Origin: Chloroflexota bacterium
GTDB taxonomy: Bacteria; Chloroflexota; UBA11872; VXNJ01
Length of the DNA stretch: 40,730 nucleotides
Reading direction: 5' to 3'
NCBI GenBank assembly: GCA_030744875.1
Contig: JASLPR010000078.1
Location: 1 to 40,730 of the forward strand
The notes under the pieces were generated by a model. That model worked only from the letters and a program-made list of their open reading frames with translations, made no database searches and was not told the DNA's origin. The position numbers were made by a program, and so were the translations under genes. Positions 7,073 to 15,854 of this stretch are shown here, in pieces. The stretch's first letter is position 1. Every line of letters starts with the position of its first letter.

Positions 7073-9256
7073 CTAGATGATGTCCAGGTTCGCGAACGCC
7101 ACGCTCAGCAGCTTCACGCCGGCCTCCGGAAACGCCACCTGCACCTCCTCACCACCGGGCCCCAGCTTGCCCGAGATCACCACCCCCACCCCGAACACCG
7201 GATGCCGCACCTTCTGGCCGTCGCGATAGGAGCGTTCCGTCGCCACCGTCGCCGCCTTCACCGCCGGGTCGGCCATCCCGGGGAAATCTGTCGCCGTCGT
7301 CACCACCGGCCGGTCCCGCTCCATGGCCTCCTCGGGGATGTCTTGCAGGAACCGCGACGGCACCCGCGACCGGCTCCCCCAGCCGCCGCGGAACTTCGCG
7401 TAGCTCAGGAACAGTCGGTCCTGGGCCCGGGTGATCCCGACGTAGGCCAGCCGCCGTTCCTCTTCCATCTGAGCCGGGTCGGCAAAGGAGCGCACGTGCG
7501 GGCAGAGTTCCTCCTCGAACCCGGTCACGAACACGTTCTTGAACTCCAGGCCCTTGGCTGCGTGCAGGGTGATCAGGGTCACCGCATCGGCCTCGGCCTT
7601 CAGTGCATCCACGTCCGAAATCAGCGCCACCTCCTGCAGGAAGGATGTCATCGCCTCTTCCGGCAGCAGGTCGGCGTACTTCGCCGACGCCCCGATCAAT
7701 TCGACCACATTGTCAATGCGTTCCTCGGCGTCCTCCGGGTCGGCCCGCAGGTAATCCTCGTAACCGGTTTCGCGGTAGATCTCCTGCAGCAGGCGCGGCA
7801 GCGGCATCTCGGCGGCGGCGGCGTCCAGTCGCAGGAACATCTCGCCCAGCGGCAGCAGAGCCTTCAGCGCCCTCCCCGCCAGCATCGGCGGCACCGGGTC
7901 GGGCGGCTCCGCCGCCAGCATCCGCAGCGCCTCGCCGGGGGCCATCGTCCGCTGCGCTGCCCACTCATCCAGCAGACCTAGCGTTTTCTCACCCAGCCCC
8001 CGGGCCGGCACATTCGCCACCCGGCCAAAGCTCACGCTGTCGCGCGGATTCGCCACGCAGCGCAGGTAGCCCAGCATGTCCTTCACCTCGCGCCGCCCGT
8101 AGAACTCCGTCGCGCCCACCAACTGGTACGGCAGCCCGGCCTTCACAAACGATTCCTCCAGCAGCCGCGACTGGGCGTTCGTCCGGTACATGACCGCGAA
8201 GTCACCGCGTCTGCCGCCCTCGCGGGCGATCAGGCCCTGCACTTCCTCCAGCACCCGCAGCGCTTCGTCCTCATCGTCGTAGGACTCCAGGACCCGCACC
8301 TTTTCGCCGCCGCTGCGCTCGGTCCACAGGCGCTTTTCCTTGCGACCCGGCAGCCGCTCCACCACGCCGTGGGCCGCGTCCAGGATCAGTTGCGTCGAGC
8401 GGTAGTTCTGCTCCAGCTTCACCACCCGGGCGTCCGGGTACTCGGTCTCGAAATCCATCAGGTTGCGGATATCGGCCCCGCGCCAGCCGTAGATACTCTG
8501 GTCGTCATCGCCCACCACCGCCAGGTTGCGCCGCGCCGCCGACAGTTCCCGCACCAGGACGTACTGGGCCCGGTTGGTGTCCTGGTACTCATCGACCATC
8601 ACGTGGCGGAAGCGATCCTGGTAGTAGGCCAGCACCTCGGCGTCTTCGCGGATGAGGCGCACAGCCGACACGATCAGGTCGCCGAAATCCTGCCCTTCGG
8701 CGCCGTTGAGGATTTGCTCGTAGCGGGCATAGATCTTGGCCACCATATCCTCGAAAAAGCCCTGGGCGTGTTCGGCGAACTGGTGATGGGTCATCAACTC
8801 GTCCTTGGCCCGCGAGATCGCGTTCCGCGCCCCGGCCGGCGACACCTGGCTGGCGGCGAGACCCAGATCCTTCATCGCGGTGCGCACCACCGCCGTCTGG
8901 TCGGTCCCGTCGAAGATGGTGAAGTTGCGGTTGATCCCGATCCGGTCCGAAAAGCGCCGCAGGATGCGCGCGCAGACCCCGTGAAAGGTCCCCAACTCCA
9001 TCCCCGCCCCGCGCTCCGACGAGAGCGCCGTCACCCGCGAGCGCATCTCATCGGCGGCCTTGTTGGTGAAGGTCACGGCCAGGATGTTCCACGGCGCCAC
9101 CGCGGCGGCATCGATCAGGTGGGCGATGCGGTGCGTCACCACCCGCGTCTTGCCCGACCCGGCCCCGGCCAGGATCAGCAGCGGCCCTTCCGCATGCTCG
9201 ACCGCCTCGACCTGGGAAGGGTTCAGTTCCGCCGTTTCCGGCGCCAGAGTCGTCAA
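7073..9256 (-). CDS. pcrA: UvrD/PcrA-type ATP-dependent DNA helicase
   Basis: A superfamily 1A 3'-5' helicase of 727 residues, the usual length for UvrD/PcrA. Visible motifs are the Q-motif LNPSQVEAVEH, Walker A GAGSGKTRV, motif Ia TFTNKAA, DEYQDTN (motif II), GDDDQSIYGWRGAD (motif III), QNYRS (motif IV), ITLHAAKGLEF (motif V) and YVGITRA (motif VI). A C-terminal region of about 60 residues resembles the PcrA tail that contacts RNA polymerase (GQKVRHPVFGVGVV). It acts in excision repair and in clearing replication or transcription blocks. The start is TTG 9256, downstream of a perfect TATAAT. Its stop abuts the start codon of the phosphatase-ligase fusion, making a two-gene repair operon. Confidence 0.96.
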   Translation of the reverse strand: MTTLAPETAELNPSQVEAVEHAEGPLLILAGAGSGKTRVVTHRIAHLIDAAAVAPWNILAVTFTNKAADEMRSRVTALSSERGAGMELGTFHGVCARILRRFSDRIGINRNFTIFDGTDQTAVVRTAMKDLGLAASQVSPAGARNAISRAKDELMTHHQFAEHAQGFFEDMVAKIYARYEQILNGAEGQDFGDLIVSAVRLIREDAEVLAYYQDRFRHVMVDEYQDTNRAQYVLVRELSAARRNLAVVGDDDQSIYGWRGADIRNLMDFETEYPDARVVKLEQNYRSTQLILDAAHGVVERLPGRKEKRLWTERSGGEKVRVLESYDDEDEALRVLEEVQGLIAREGGRRGDFAVMYRTNAQSRLLEESFVKAGLPYQLVGATEFYGRREVKDMLGYLRCVANPRDSVSFGRVANVPARGLGEKTLGLLDEWAAQRTMAPGEALRMLAAEPPDPVPPMLAGRALKALLPLGEMFLRLDAAAAEMPLPRLLQEIYRETGYEDYLRADPEDAEERIDNVVELIGASAKYADLLPEEAMTSFLQEVALISDVDALKAEADAVTLITLHAAKGLEFKNVFVTGFEEELCPHVRSFADPAQMEEERRLAYVGITRAQDRLFLSYAKFRGGWGSRSRVPSRFLQDIPEEAMERDRPVVTTATDFPGMADPAVKAATVATERSYRDGQKVRHPVFGVGVVISGKLGPGGEEVQVAFPEAGVKLLSVAFANLDII

Positions 9257-9294
9257 GAGTACGTGTCACTTCCGGGGTGGTCGGGGTACCCGCA

Positions 9295-9300
9295 ATTATA
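9295..9300 (-). promoter_or_regulatory. -10 box of the helicase-ligase operon
   Basis: A perfect TATAAT on the minus strand, 38 bases before the TTG start, implies a leader of about 30 nt. No convincing -35 box is visible. Confidence 0.5.
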
Positions 9301-9507
9301 CGCCGGACGACCCTCCCGCCTCACGTCGACGATCTCCGCCACCGGCCCGCGGGAACGCCGATCCGCAGTCCCATTTCCAACATCGACTCGACGAATGGTA
9401 AATTGTCGGCGACATTCGCGGGCTGACTCCGGTCGGCGACCGCAAGAGTCGGGATGTGACCGACCGACCGCACCCGATTTTGATCGATCGTTCGTGGGGG
9501 ACCATTG

Positions 9508-10202
9508 ATGGCCGAAGAGTACGATCTCGATTTCGCCGATCAAGAAGTCGAGATCACCTACAAGATCGATATCACACCGCGGCTCGTCTACTCAATTCTC
9601 GCGCCCTTCATCTGGAACAAGTTCCGCGAGCAGCTCAAAGCCGTCCGCCGATCTCGGTGTTTCTCTTCATCTTCCAGCTCGCCGTCCTCCGCCAGGGCAT
9701 CGACGACGCGATCGGGATCACTGTCGGGTTGGTGGTCGTCATCCTGGGCCTGATGTTCTTCATGGAGGGTCTGCGCCTGGGGCTGATGCCGCTGGGCAAA
9801 ATCATCGGCGCCACGCTCCCGCAGAAGGCCCACATGTGGGTGATCATTGTGTTCGCGGTAGTCCCGGGCATCAGCGTCACGCTGGCCGAGCCGGCGATCG
9901 CCACGCTCAAGCAGGCCGGCGCCGGCATCAAGGCCGTCTCCGCCCCGCTCCTCTATGACCTGCTAAACGAGAAATCCACCCTCCTGGTTGGCTCCGCCGG
10001 CCTCGGCGTCGGCATCGGCACCACCGTCGGCGTGCCCGACGGGTTCGGGATGCTCGCCATGGCCTCCTTCGGCCCGATCCTGTCGGTCCTCCTCATGGGG
10101 CTCTACGTATCCCGGTTCAGCCCGGTTGAAGAAGCGCCCAAACTCTGGATACCGCTCGACGACGATCTCGAACTTGAACTCGAAACCGAGCCGGCGCAGT
10201 AG
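9508..10202 (+). pseudogene. DUF1538 membrane protein, frameshifted
   Basis: The N-terminal frame starts at ATG 9508 after GGGGGA and encodes a soluble segment ending LKAVR. The family sequence then resumes one base out of register at 9651 (ISVFLFIFQ...) and runs to TAG 10202. Restoring one C in CGCCG (about 9646-9650) would give one frame of about 231 residues. Four or five hydrophobic segments follow, with the family-typical stretch FFMEGLRLGLMPLGKIIG and glycine-rich loops. DUF1538 proteins are uncharacterised integral membrane proteins often encoded beside P-II-type regulators, as here. Either a pseudogene, a consensus error or (less likely) programmed frameshifting. Confidence 0.8.
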
Positions 10203-10234
10203 CCGGACCACGCCAGTGAAGGGGCGTATAGATC

Positions 10235-10636
10235 ATGGCTGACGAAGAACAGGCCAACGGCAACGACGAGGACCATCCCGACTCCCAGGCCACCAAGATG
10301 ATCATGGCGATTGTGCAGCGCGGTCGGGCCGACCAGGCCGTGACGGGCGCCCTGCGATCCGGCGCCCAGGCCGCCACGGTCTTCTTCGGCCGCGGTATGG
10401 GTGTCTGCGAACGCCTGGGCCTGCTGGGCCTCGCCATCTAGCCCGAGAAGGAAGTCATCGTCATCGTCGCGCCCGAGGACTACGTTGACCGCATCATCAC
10501 CGGCATGGTCCGCGCCAGCCGGCTGGACCAGCCCGGGGCCGGTTTCCTCTTCGTCACTCCGGTCGACCGCGTCGTCGGTCTGCTGGAAGCCGAAGAGATC
10601 GTCCGCGAATCCAGCGCCGCCCGCGACAGCAACTAG
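10235..10636 (+). pseudogene. P-II-like regulator with an in-frame amber codon
   Basis: ATG 10235 begins a 133-codon frame interrupted by TAG at 10439-10441 (codon 69), where the preceding residues are GLLGLAI. The same frame continues with good coding sense (PEKEVIVIVAPEDYVDRI... to TAG 10636). A Q, E, Y, W or K codon one substitution away would restore it; CAG is likely. After a hydrophilic N-terminal extension of about 25 residues, the fold pattern is that of the P-II/GlnB superfamily: a beta strand (MIMAIVQRG), helix, then EVIVIVAP, helix and a final strand GAGFLFVTPVDRVVG. Such proteins bind nucleotides and regulate membrane partners. The preceding DUF1538 gene is the probable partner and is also broken. 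Confidence 0.75.
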
Positions 10637-10709
10637 CGCCCGCGCCGCCCGCTGGCCGGTAGCCGCATGACCTTCACCATACCGCTCCCCGCCCCATCCG
10701 CCATCGACC

Positions 10710-11183
10710 ATGCCCGCTGATCCGCCCGGACTCACGTTCGGCCAGGCCCGCCTATTCGACGTACCGGCCATCAAGGCCCTCATCGACCGCTACGCGGGCG
10801 ACGACATCATGCTGCCGCGGTCCTCGACCGAGTTGTTCGAAAACATTCGTGAGTACGTCCTCTGCCGCGAGGCCGACGAAGTCCTCGGGTGCGGTTCCGT
10901 CCACATCGCCGCCCCCGACCTGGCCGAACTTCGCGCCGTCGCCGTCCATCCCGACCACCACGGCCGCGGCATCGGCCGGGCCATCGTCGACCACTGCCTG
11001 GAGGACGCCCGCCGCTACGGCCTGCCGCGGGTCTTCACCCTCACGCTGGAGCCGGACTTCTTCGCCCGCGCCGGCTTTCGCGAAGTCGATCGCCAGTCCC
11101 TCAGCCAGAAGGTCTGGCAGGAGTGCTACCGCTGCCCCAAGTTCGAGCACTGCGACGAAACGGCCATGATCCTGGACCTTTAG
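10710..11183 (+). CDS. GNAT acetyltransferase, short ArgA-like (N-acetylglutamate synthase family)
   Basis: A 157-residue GNAT-fold protein. The acetyl-CoA-binding segment is AVAVHPDHHGRGIGRAIV at about residues 76-93. The stretches LPRSSTELFENIREY, GCGSVHIAAPDLAELR, FTLTLEPDFFARAGF and the C-terminal Cys-containing YRCPKFEHCDE are typical of the short, kinase-less ArgA-like N-acetylglutamate synthases of bacteria. These make N-acetyl-L-glutamate, the first step of arginine synthesis. No other arginine gene is adjacent, so the substrate is inferred from family pattern only. The start ATG 10710 gives a normal-length protein. Confidence 0.82.
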   Translation: MPADPPGLTFGQARLFDVPAIKALIDRYAGDDIMLPRSSTELFENIREYVLCREADEVLGCGSVHIAAPDLAELRAVAVHPDHHGRGIGRAIVDHCLEDARRYGLPRVFTLTLEPDFFARAGFREVDRQSLSQKVWQECYRCPKFEHCDETAMILDL

Positions 11184-11223
11184 CCCCGGCCAATCCCGTT
11201 CGGTAGCCCGTCCCATCGCCGGA

Positions 11224-11229
11224 TAGACT
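11224..11229 (+). promoter_or_regulatory. Possible -10 box of the DUF58/transglutaminase operon
   Basis: TAGACT lies 86 bases before the TTG start at 11315, in the gap after the acetyltransferase gene. It is one of several TANACT boxes found upstream of genes in this window. Confidence 0.3.
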
Positions 11230-11314
11230 AGTCCTTCATGGGCGGCGGGCCGAACCGCCGGCCACCCGCGCGCCGGCCCCGGGGGGAACCGGCCTCAACC
11301 GGGATCGTCACACT

Positions 11315-12601
11315 TTGCAGCAACCCACAATCCGACCGGCCGAACCGACCATCGCGGTCCAGCGCCCGGCCATCCTGATCATGATGGGTGTGCTCTTCGT
11401 GCTGGCGCTGGTCACGACCTCGGCCATCCTCTACTGGTTCTTCTACGTAATCGGCGCGCTGATCGCGCTCTCGTACTTCTGGACCCGGGCCGCGATCAAC
11501 AACATCCGCATCCGCCGCATCCTTACCAGCAAATCGGCCACCACCGGCGACGAAATCCGCGAAGAGTTCTACCTGACCAATCGCGGCCGCCTCCCGATCC
11601 TGCTGGTCGAACTCGACGACCACTCCAACCTGCCGGGCTACACCGCCAGCGTCGCCGAAAACCTGGACGCCCGCCAGACCAAGCGCTGGTTCAGCACCGG
11701 CACCGCGCTGCGTCGAGGGCTCTTTCAACTCGGTCCGATGACGGTCCGCACCGGCGACCCTTTTGGCATCTTCGCCGCCGAGTTCGGCTTCCCCCAGGCC
11801 AACACCTTCGTCGTCTACCCGCCGATCAGCGTCATGCCCGACTTCCAGATCCCGGCCGGCTCCCAGTTCGGCAACACCCGCTCGCTGCAGCGCACCCAGC
11901 AGATCACTTCCGACGCCTCCGGCATCCGCGAGTATGTGGCCGGCGACGCCTACAAGCGCATCCACTGGCTCTCCACCGCCCGCACCGGCCGGCTGATGTC
12001 CAAGGAATTCGACCTCGAACCCACGGCCGGGGTGTGGATCATCCTTGACATGCAGCGCTCGGTCCACGCCGGCAGCGGCGACGAATCCACCGAGGAATAC
12101 GCGGTCAAGATCGCCTCGGCGCTCGCCTACCAGCAGGTCCGCGAGGGCAAGGCAGTCGGCCTCGCCGCGCGCGGGCGCGACCGGGTCCTGCTGGAACCGC
12201 AGAAGGGCACCGGCCAGCTCTGGAAGGTCCTGGAGAATCTGGCCATCGTCACCGCGGCCGGCGCCACCCCCTTCCCGGATTTCCTCCGCAAGCTAGCCCC
12301 GGCGCTGGGCCGCGGGATGAGCATCGTCGCCATCTCGCCGTCCGCGGACGCGGCCTGGCCGGCGGCGCTGCTGCAACTCGGCCAGCGCGGGCTCTATCCC
12401 GGCGGCATCCTGCTCGACGCCCCGTCGTTCAACGGCGCCGCGAGTGACACGACGCTGCAGTCGTTCGGCGCCACCAACGGCATTCCGATTCACACGGTCG
12501 CCCAGGGGGCCCGCTTCGACACGATCCGCCCAGCCGGCCTGCAGCCGGTGCCCGGGGCCAATCCTGAATTCAGCCTGTCCTCCGGCCGCGGGTTGCGCTG
12601 A
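11315..12601 (+). CDS. DUF58 family protein
   Basis: A 428-residue protein with two adjacent N-terminal TM helices (about residues 18-56), a beta-rich extracytoplasmic-like region, and the DUF58 core YVAGDAYKRIHWLSTARTG at about 208-226. A von Willebrand-like fold follows (VWIILDMQRS). DUF58 proteins are usually encoded with a MoxR ATPase and a transglutaminase-like membrane protein. The latter follows immediately here, but no MoxR gene is present in the window. The start is TTG 11315. The stop TGA overlaps the next ATG by one base (TGATG), so translation is probably coupled. Confidence 0.88.
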   Translation: MQQPTIRPAEPTIAVQRPAILIMMGVLFVLALVTTSAILYWFFYVIGALIALSYFWTRAAINNIRIRRILTSKSATTGDEIREEFYLTNRGRLPILLVELDDHSNLPGYTASVAENLDARQTKRWFSTGTALRRGLFQLGPMTVRTGDPFGIFAAEFGFPQANTFVVYPPISVMPDFQIPAGSQFGNTRSLQRTQQITSDASGIREYVAGDAYKRIHWLSTARTGRLMSKEFDLEPTAGVWIILDMQRSVHAGSGDESTEEYAVKIASALAYQQVREGKAVGLAARGRDRVLLEPQKGTGQLWKVLENLAIVTAAGATPFPDFLRKLAPALGRGMSIVAISPSADAAWPAALLQLGQRGLYPGGILLDAPSFNGAASDTTLQSFGATNGIPIHTVAQGARFDTIRPAGLQPVPGANPEFSLSSGRGLR

Positions 12602-15012
12602 TGGCCGCCGTCGCCACCGCCAGGAGCAGGGGCACCCTGCGCCGCCGCCTGGCCGGACCCTCGGCGGGCTGGCTGCCGACCATCCTGCTCGTCGCTCTCG
12701 TCCTGTCGGTGGTCTACTCCGTAAACAGCGCCCGTTGGACCGACAACACCGCGGTGATGTTCCCGGTGGCCATCCTCGGCATCCTCAGCGGCACCTGGCT
12801 CTGCGGCCGCCGCCTGCACTCGGCGGTCATCGTCGCCATCGGCGTCCTCGGCGGCTTCACGCTCTGCTTTTTCGTGGTCGCCGAGGCGCTGCCCGGCCCG
12901 ACCGAAATCATCCCCAACTTCATCGACCTCTTCCGCGACACCATTACCTGGGTCGGCAACCGCCGCGAAGGCCTGCCCACCGGCCAGCAGCCCCTGGTCG
13001 GCGCGCTCGAGACCAGCTGGACCTTCCTCGGCGACCTCGGTCTGCGGCTGCGTGACTGGGTCGAAATCCTCAGCCGCCTGCGCCCCAGCACCGACAACGC
13101 CGTCTTCCTGCTCTGGATCACTTTCGCCGCCTGGGGCATGGGCTTCCTAGGCGCCTGGGGCCTGCTGCGGCGCCGCAGCGTCGCCATCGCCGCGCTGCCG
13201 GCGGCGGTGGTCCTCTCCATCAACATCACCTACCTGGGCCCGGTCCGGCTGCCCTTCGTGGTCTTCACCATCGCCCTGCTGCTGCTCATGGTCCAGTTGA
13301 ACCTCACCACGCTCACCGAGCGCTGGGACCGCACCCGCACCGACTACTCCGCCGAGCTGGGACTCAACATCACCGCGCTCAGCCTGCTGCTGGTTGCCGC
13401 GGTCACGGTCTTCTCGGTGTTCTTCCCGCGGGTCCGTGCCAACCCGGTCTCCGAGGCCTTCTGGATCTATCTTGGCGACGGCTGGAGTAATGTCGAAGCC
13501 GCCACCAACCGCCTCTTCAGCGGCGTCTCCAACCCCTCCGGGCTGTCCTCGCTCTCCGGTCCCCAGGAACTGGGCGTCGGCGACAACCTGCCCTTCACCC
13601 GCCAGACCACGATGGTTGTGCTCTCAACCCACGAAACCTACTGGCGCGGGATGACCTTCGACCTTTTCGATCGCAGCCGCTGGGAAAACACCGACTCCGC
13701 GCTCACCCTGCTCGACGCCGACCAGGACCGCCTGGTCAACCCGGAAACACTGAAGGCGCGCGTCACCGTGCGGACGCTCTTTGAGATCTACGACTCCAAT
13801 TCCTCGATCCTCTACACCCCCGGCGAGATCGTCTCCATGAACCGCCAGTACCAGGTTCAGAGCGCAACCGAAGGCGATCTGCAGGACTATTCCGTAATTC
13901 GCGGCATCCGCCGGGTCGGCCGCCGCATGACCTACGCGGTCGAAGCCACCTCTTCCGGGGCCACCTCGGCCCAGTTGCGGCTCGCGGGCGTCGACTACCC
14001 GGGCTATCTCGATCGCTACCGGCAGGTTCCCGAGATGACTCCGCGGGTGCGCGAACTCGCCAACCGCTTCGGCGACATCACCGATAACCCCTATGACCTG
14101 GCCCTGCAGATCGAGCTGTTCCTGCGTCGCTTCCCCTTTTCCATCGATGTCCCGCCGCTGCCCGATGACCGCGACGCCGTCGATTTCTATCTCTTCGATC
14201 TCCGCCGCGGCTTCTCCGACTACACCGCCTCGGCGATGACCATCCTGCTGCGCCTCAACGACATTCCGGCGCGGTTGGTGGCTGGCTACGCCCCGGGCTA
14301 CTACGAAGAGGAATCCGGCGCCTATGTCGTCGGCCCCGAAGACGCTCACTCCTGGGTCGAGGCCTACTTCCCCGGTTACGGGTGGGTCGGTTTCGAGCCG
14401 TCCGGCTATCGCGCCCCGGTCTCGCGCCCCAATTCCGGCAGCTCCGCCAGCGGCACCCTGGAGCTGGTCGATGAATACGATCTCGACGAACTGGCCGATC
14501 TCTTCGGCGTCGACCTCGACGCCTTCGAAGACGACTCGGCCGGCGCCAACCCGCTCACCGGCACCCTTTCGCGGATGTCCGGCGCCTTAATTGTGCTCGG
14601 CGGCATCCTGGTGGTTATCTTCGGCGCGCTGCTCATCTTCATCCTCGTCAACTACTTGCGCGCCCAATTCGAGAGTCCCGCCGTCGGCGTCCGTCGCGCC
14701 TACCGCGCAATGCTGCGCTACTCACGCTGGGCAGGCTACAATCTTGACGAGTCAAGGACTCCCATGGAGTTCGCCGCGCGCCTCAGCGCCGACCTGTATC
14801 CCGCCGGCTCCCCGGTGGGAGACACCGGTGCCGGGCCTGTGGCCCCCCCCGTGGAAGTCACGCGGCCGCCGGCCGATATCGCGCGCGGATACGCGCGATC
14901 GACCTACAGCGACCACACGTTGGCCCCGGCGGACCTTCGTGTCGTGGTTCGGGCGTGGAAGCGCCTGCGCCCGGTCCTGGTGAGGCGAATCTTCCGCCGG
15001 CATCGCCGCTAG
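12601..15012 (+). CDS. Transglutaminase-like membrane protein with Cys to Ser at the active site
   Basis: An 803-residue protein. Five to seven TM helices lie in residues 1-280, then an extracytoplasmic domain with a transglutaminase core (about 465-605), another TM helix (about 660-690) and a DUF4129-like C-terminal tail. In this family the catalytic triad is Cys-His-Asp, with Cys in a G(Y/F)C.Y.ASAM motif. Here the motif reads GFSDYTASAM with Ser539. His583 is kept (DAHSWVEAYF) and the Asp position is Glu599 (GWVGFEPS). The protein may be a structural pseudoenzyme or use Ser. It is coupled to the DUF58 gene upstream. The gene is otherwise intact. Confidence 0.88.
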   Translation: MAAVATARSRGTLRRRLAGPSAGWLPTILLVALVLSVVYSVNSARWTDNTAVMFPVAILGILSGTWLCGRRLHSAVIVAIGVLGGFTLCFFVVAEALPGPTEIIPNFIDLFRDTITWVGNRREGLPTGQQPLVGALETSWTFLGDLGLRLRDWVEILSRLRPSTDNAVFLLWITFAAWGMGFLGAWGLLRRRSVAIAALPAAVVLSINITYLGPVRLPFVVFTIALLLLMVQLNLTTLTERWDRTRTDYSAELGLNITALSLLLVAAVTVFSVFFPRVRANPVSEAFWIYLGDGWSNVEAATNRLFSGVSNPSGLSSLSGPQELGVGDNLPFTRQTTMVVLSTHETYWRGMTFDLFDRSRWENTDSALTLLDADQDRLVNPETLKARVTVRTLFEIYDSNSSILYTPGEIVSMNRQYQVQSATEGDLQDYSVIRGIRRVGRRMTYAVEATSSGATSAQLRLAGVDYPGYLDRYRQVPEMTPRVRELANRFGDITDNPYDLALQIELFLRRFPFSIDVPPLPDDRDAVDFYLFDLRRGFSDYTASAMTILLRLNDIPARLVAGYAPGYYEEESGAYVVGPEDAHSWVEAYFPGYGWVGFEPSGYRAPVSRPNSGSSASGTLELVDEYDLDELADLFGVDLDAFEDDSAGANPLTGTLSRMSGALIVLGGILVVIFGALLIFILVNYLRAQFESPAVGVRRAYRAMLRYSRWAGYNLDESRTPMEFAARLSADLYPAGSPVGDTGAGPVAPPVEVTRPPADIARGYARSTYSDHTLAPADLRVVVRAWKRLRPVLVRRIFRRHRR

Positions 15013-15034
15013 TCCGGAATACGAGGCAGAGACC

Positions 15035-15316
15035 ATGTCGCTCGGAGAAGTACGCGATATCGCAATCGTCGTTCTCGCCGGCATTTCCCTGGTCACCACC
15101 CTCGTGCTCTTCGTCACCGCCTTCATGCTGTGGCGCCTTTTCCGCGTCATCAGTGACGAGGTGCGGCCCATCATTCGGTCCACGGCCGACACGGCCGCGA
15201 CCATCAAGGCCGCCACCACCGTCACCGCCGACTCGCACGCCGCCGAAGTCGCCCGCGGGGTCGCCTCCGTCGGAGTCGTCGGCAAGCTTTTCTCTCTCTT
15301 CCGCCGGGGTAATTAA
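15035..15316 (+). CDS. Small TM protein with a DUF948-like layout
   Basis: A 93-residue protein. One long N-terminal TM helix (about residues 8-35) is followed by an amphipathic, Ala/Thr-rich helix with regularly spaced polar residues (RPIIRSTADTAATIKAA...) and a short basic end (KLFSLFRRGN). The layout matches DUF948-type envelope proteins. It is first of three small envelope genes spaced by 11-18 bases, downstream of the transglutaminase gene. Function unknown. Confidence 0.65.
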   Translation: MSLGEVRDIAIVVLAGISLVTTLVLFVTAFMLWRLFRVISDEVRPIIRSTADTAATIKAATTVTADSHAAEVARGVASVGVVGKLFSLFRRGN

Positions 15317-15327
15317 GGTGCATCGCC

Positions 15328-15528
15328 ATGATCTATATCGTCCTCGGGGGCATCATCGGATTCGCCGTCGGTAATCTGGCCGGAGCGTTATTCGCGCCGC
15401 GGCAGGGCGCCCGCCCCATCGACGCCCTCCGGCGCCGGCTGGAGCAGGCCCGCTCCAACGCCGACCGCGCCGCTAACAGCGCCGAGCAATCCATTCGCGA
15501 CCGCTATGAGAATGCCCGGAAAGACTAG
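15328..15528 (+). CDS. YtxH-like small membrane protein
   Basis: A 66-residue protein. The N-terminal glycine-rich helix with GALFAPRQGA, followed by a charged helical tail (RRLEQARSNADRAANSAEQ), is the typical YtxH/general-stress layout, in which the helix ends in a LLFAP-type motif. It starts 11 bases after the preceding small gene. Likely membrane-anchored with a cytosolic coiled tail. Its biochemical role is unknown. Confidence 0.65.
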   Translation: MIYIVLGGIIGFAVGNLAGALFAPRQGARPIDALRRRLEQARSNADRAANSAEQSIRDRYENARKD

Positions 15529-15546
15529 GACCAGAGTGCCCGCCTG

Positions 15547-15840
15547 ATGTCCGCCGCCGTCAGCATCGCCCTGCTTATCCTCGCCGTCGAGGTCACGTTG
15601 ATGGTGGTCGGACTGCTCATATTGCTGGTCATCACCGGCATCGCGATCGTAGAGGCCACCGCCCTCACCCGTCGCGGCATCCGCAAGCAGGCCAAAGCCG
15701 TCGACCGGGCCAACCAGGCCGCCCAGGAGCGCATCGAGCGCCACGTCCTCAAGCCGGTCGCCCGCTTCGAGCGCGGCTACGCCTGGACGGCCGCCTTCTT
15801 GCGTTCGCTGAATTCCGACGACTCCGACTCCGCTCCATAG
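15547..15840 (+). CDS. Small TM protein with a coiled tail
   Basis: A 97-residue protein. One long hydrophobic segment (about residues 4-38, possibly two short helices) is followed by a basic, helical stretch (RRGIRKQAKAVDRANQAAQERIERH) and an acidic end. It is the third member of the small envelope-protein run, 18 bases after the YtxH-like gene and 14 before the broken hpt. No family is recognised. Confidence 0.55.
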   Translation: MSAAVSIALLILAVEVTLMVVGLLILLVITGIAIVEATALTRRGIRKQAKAVDRANQAAQERIERHVLKPVARFERGYAWTAAFLRSLNSDDSDSAP

Positions 15841-15854
15841 CCGGACCTCACTCC

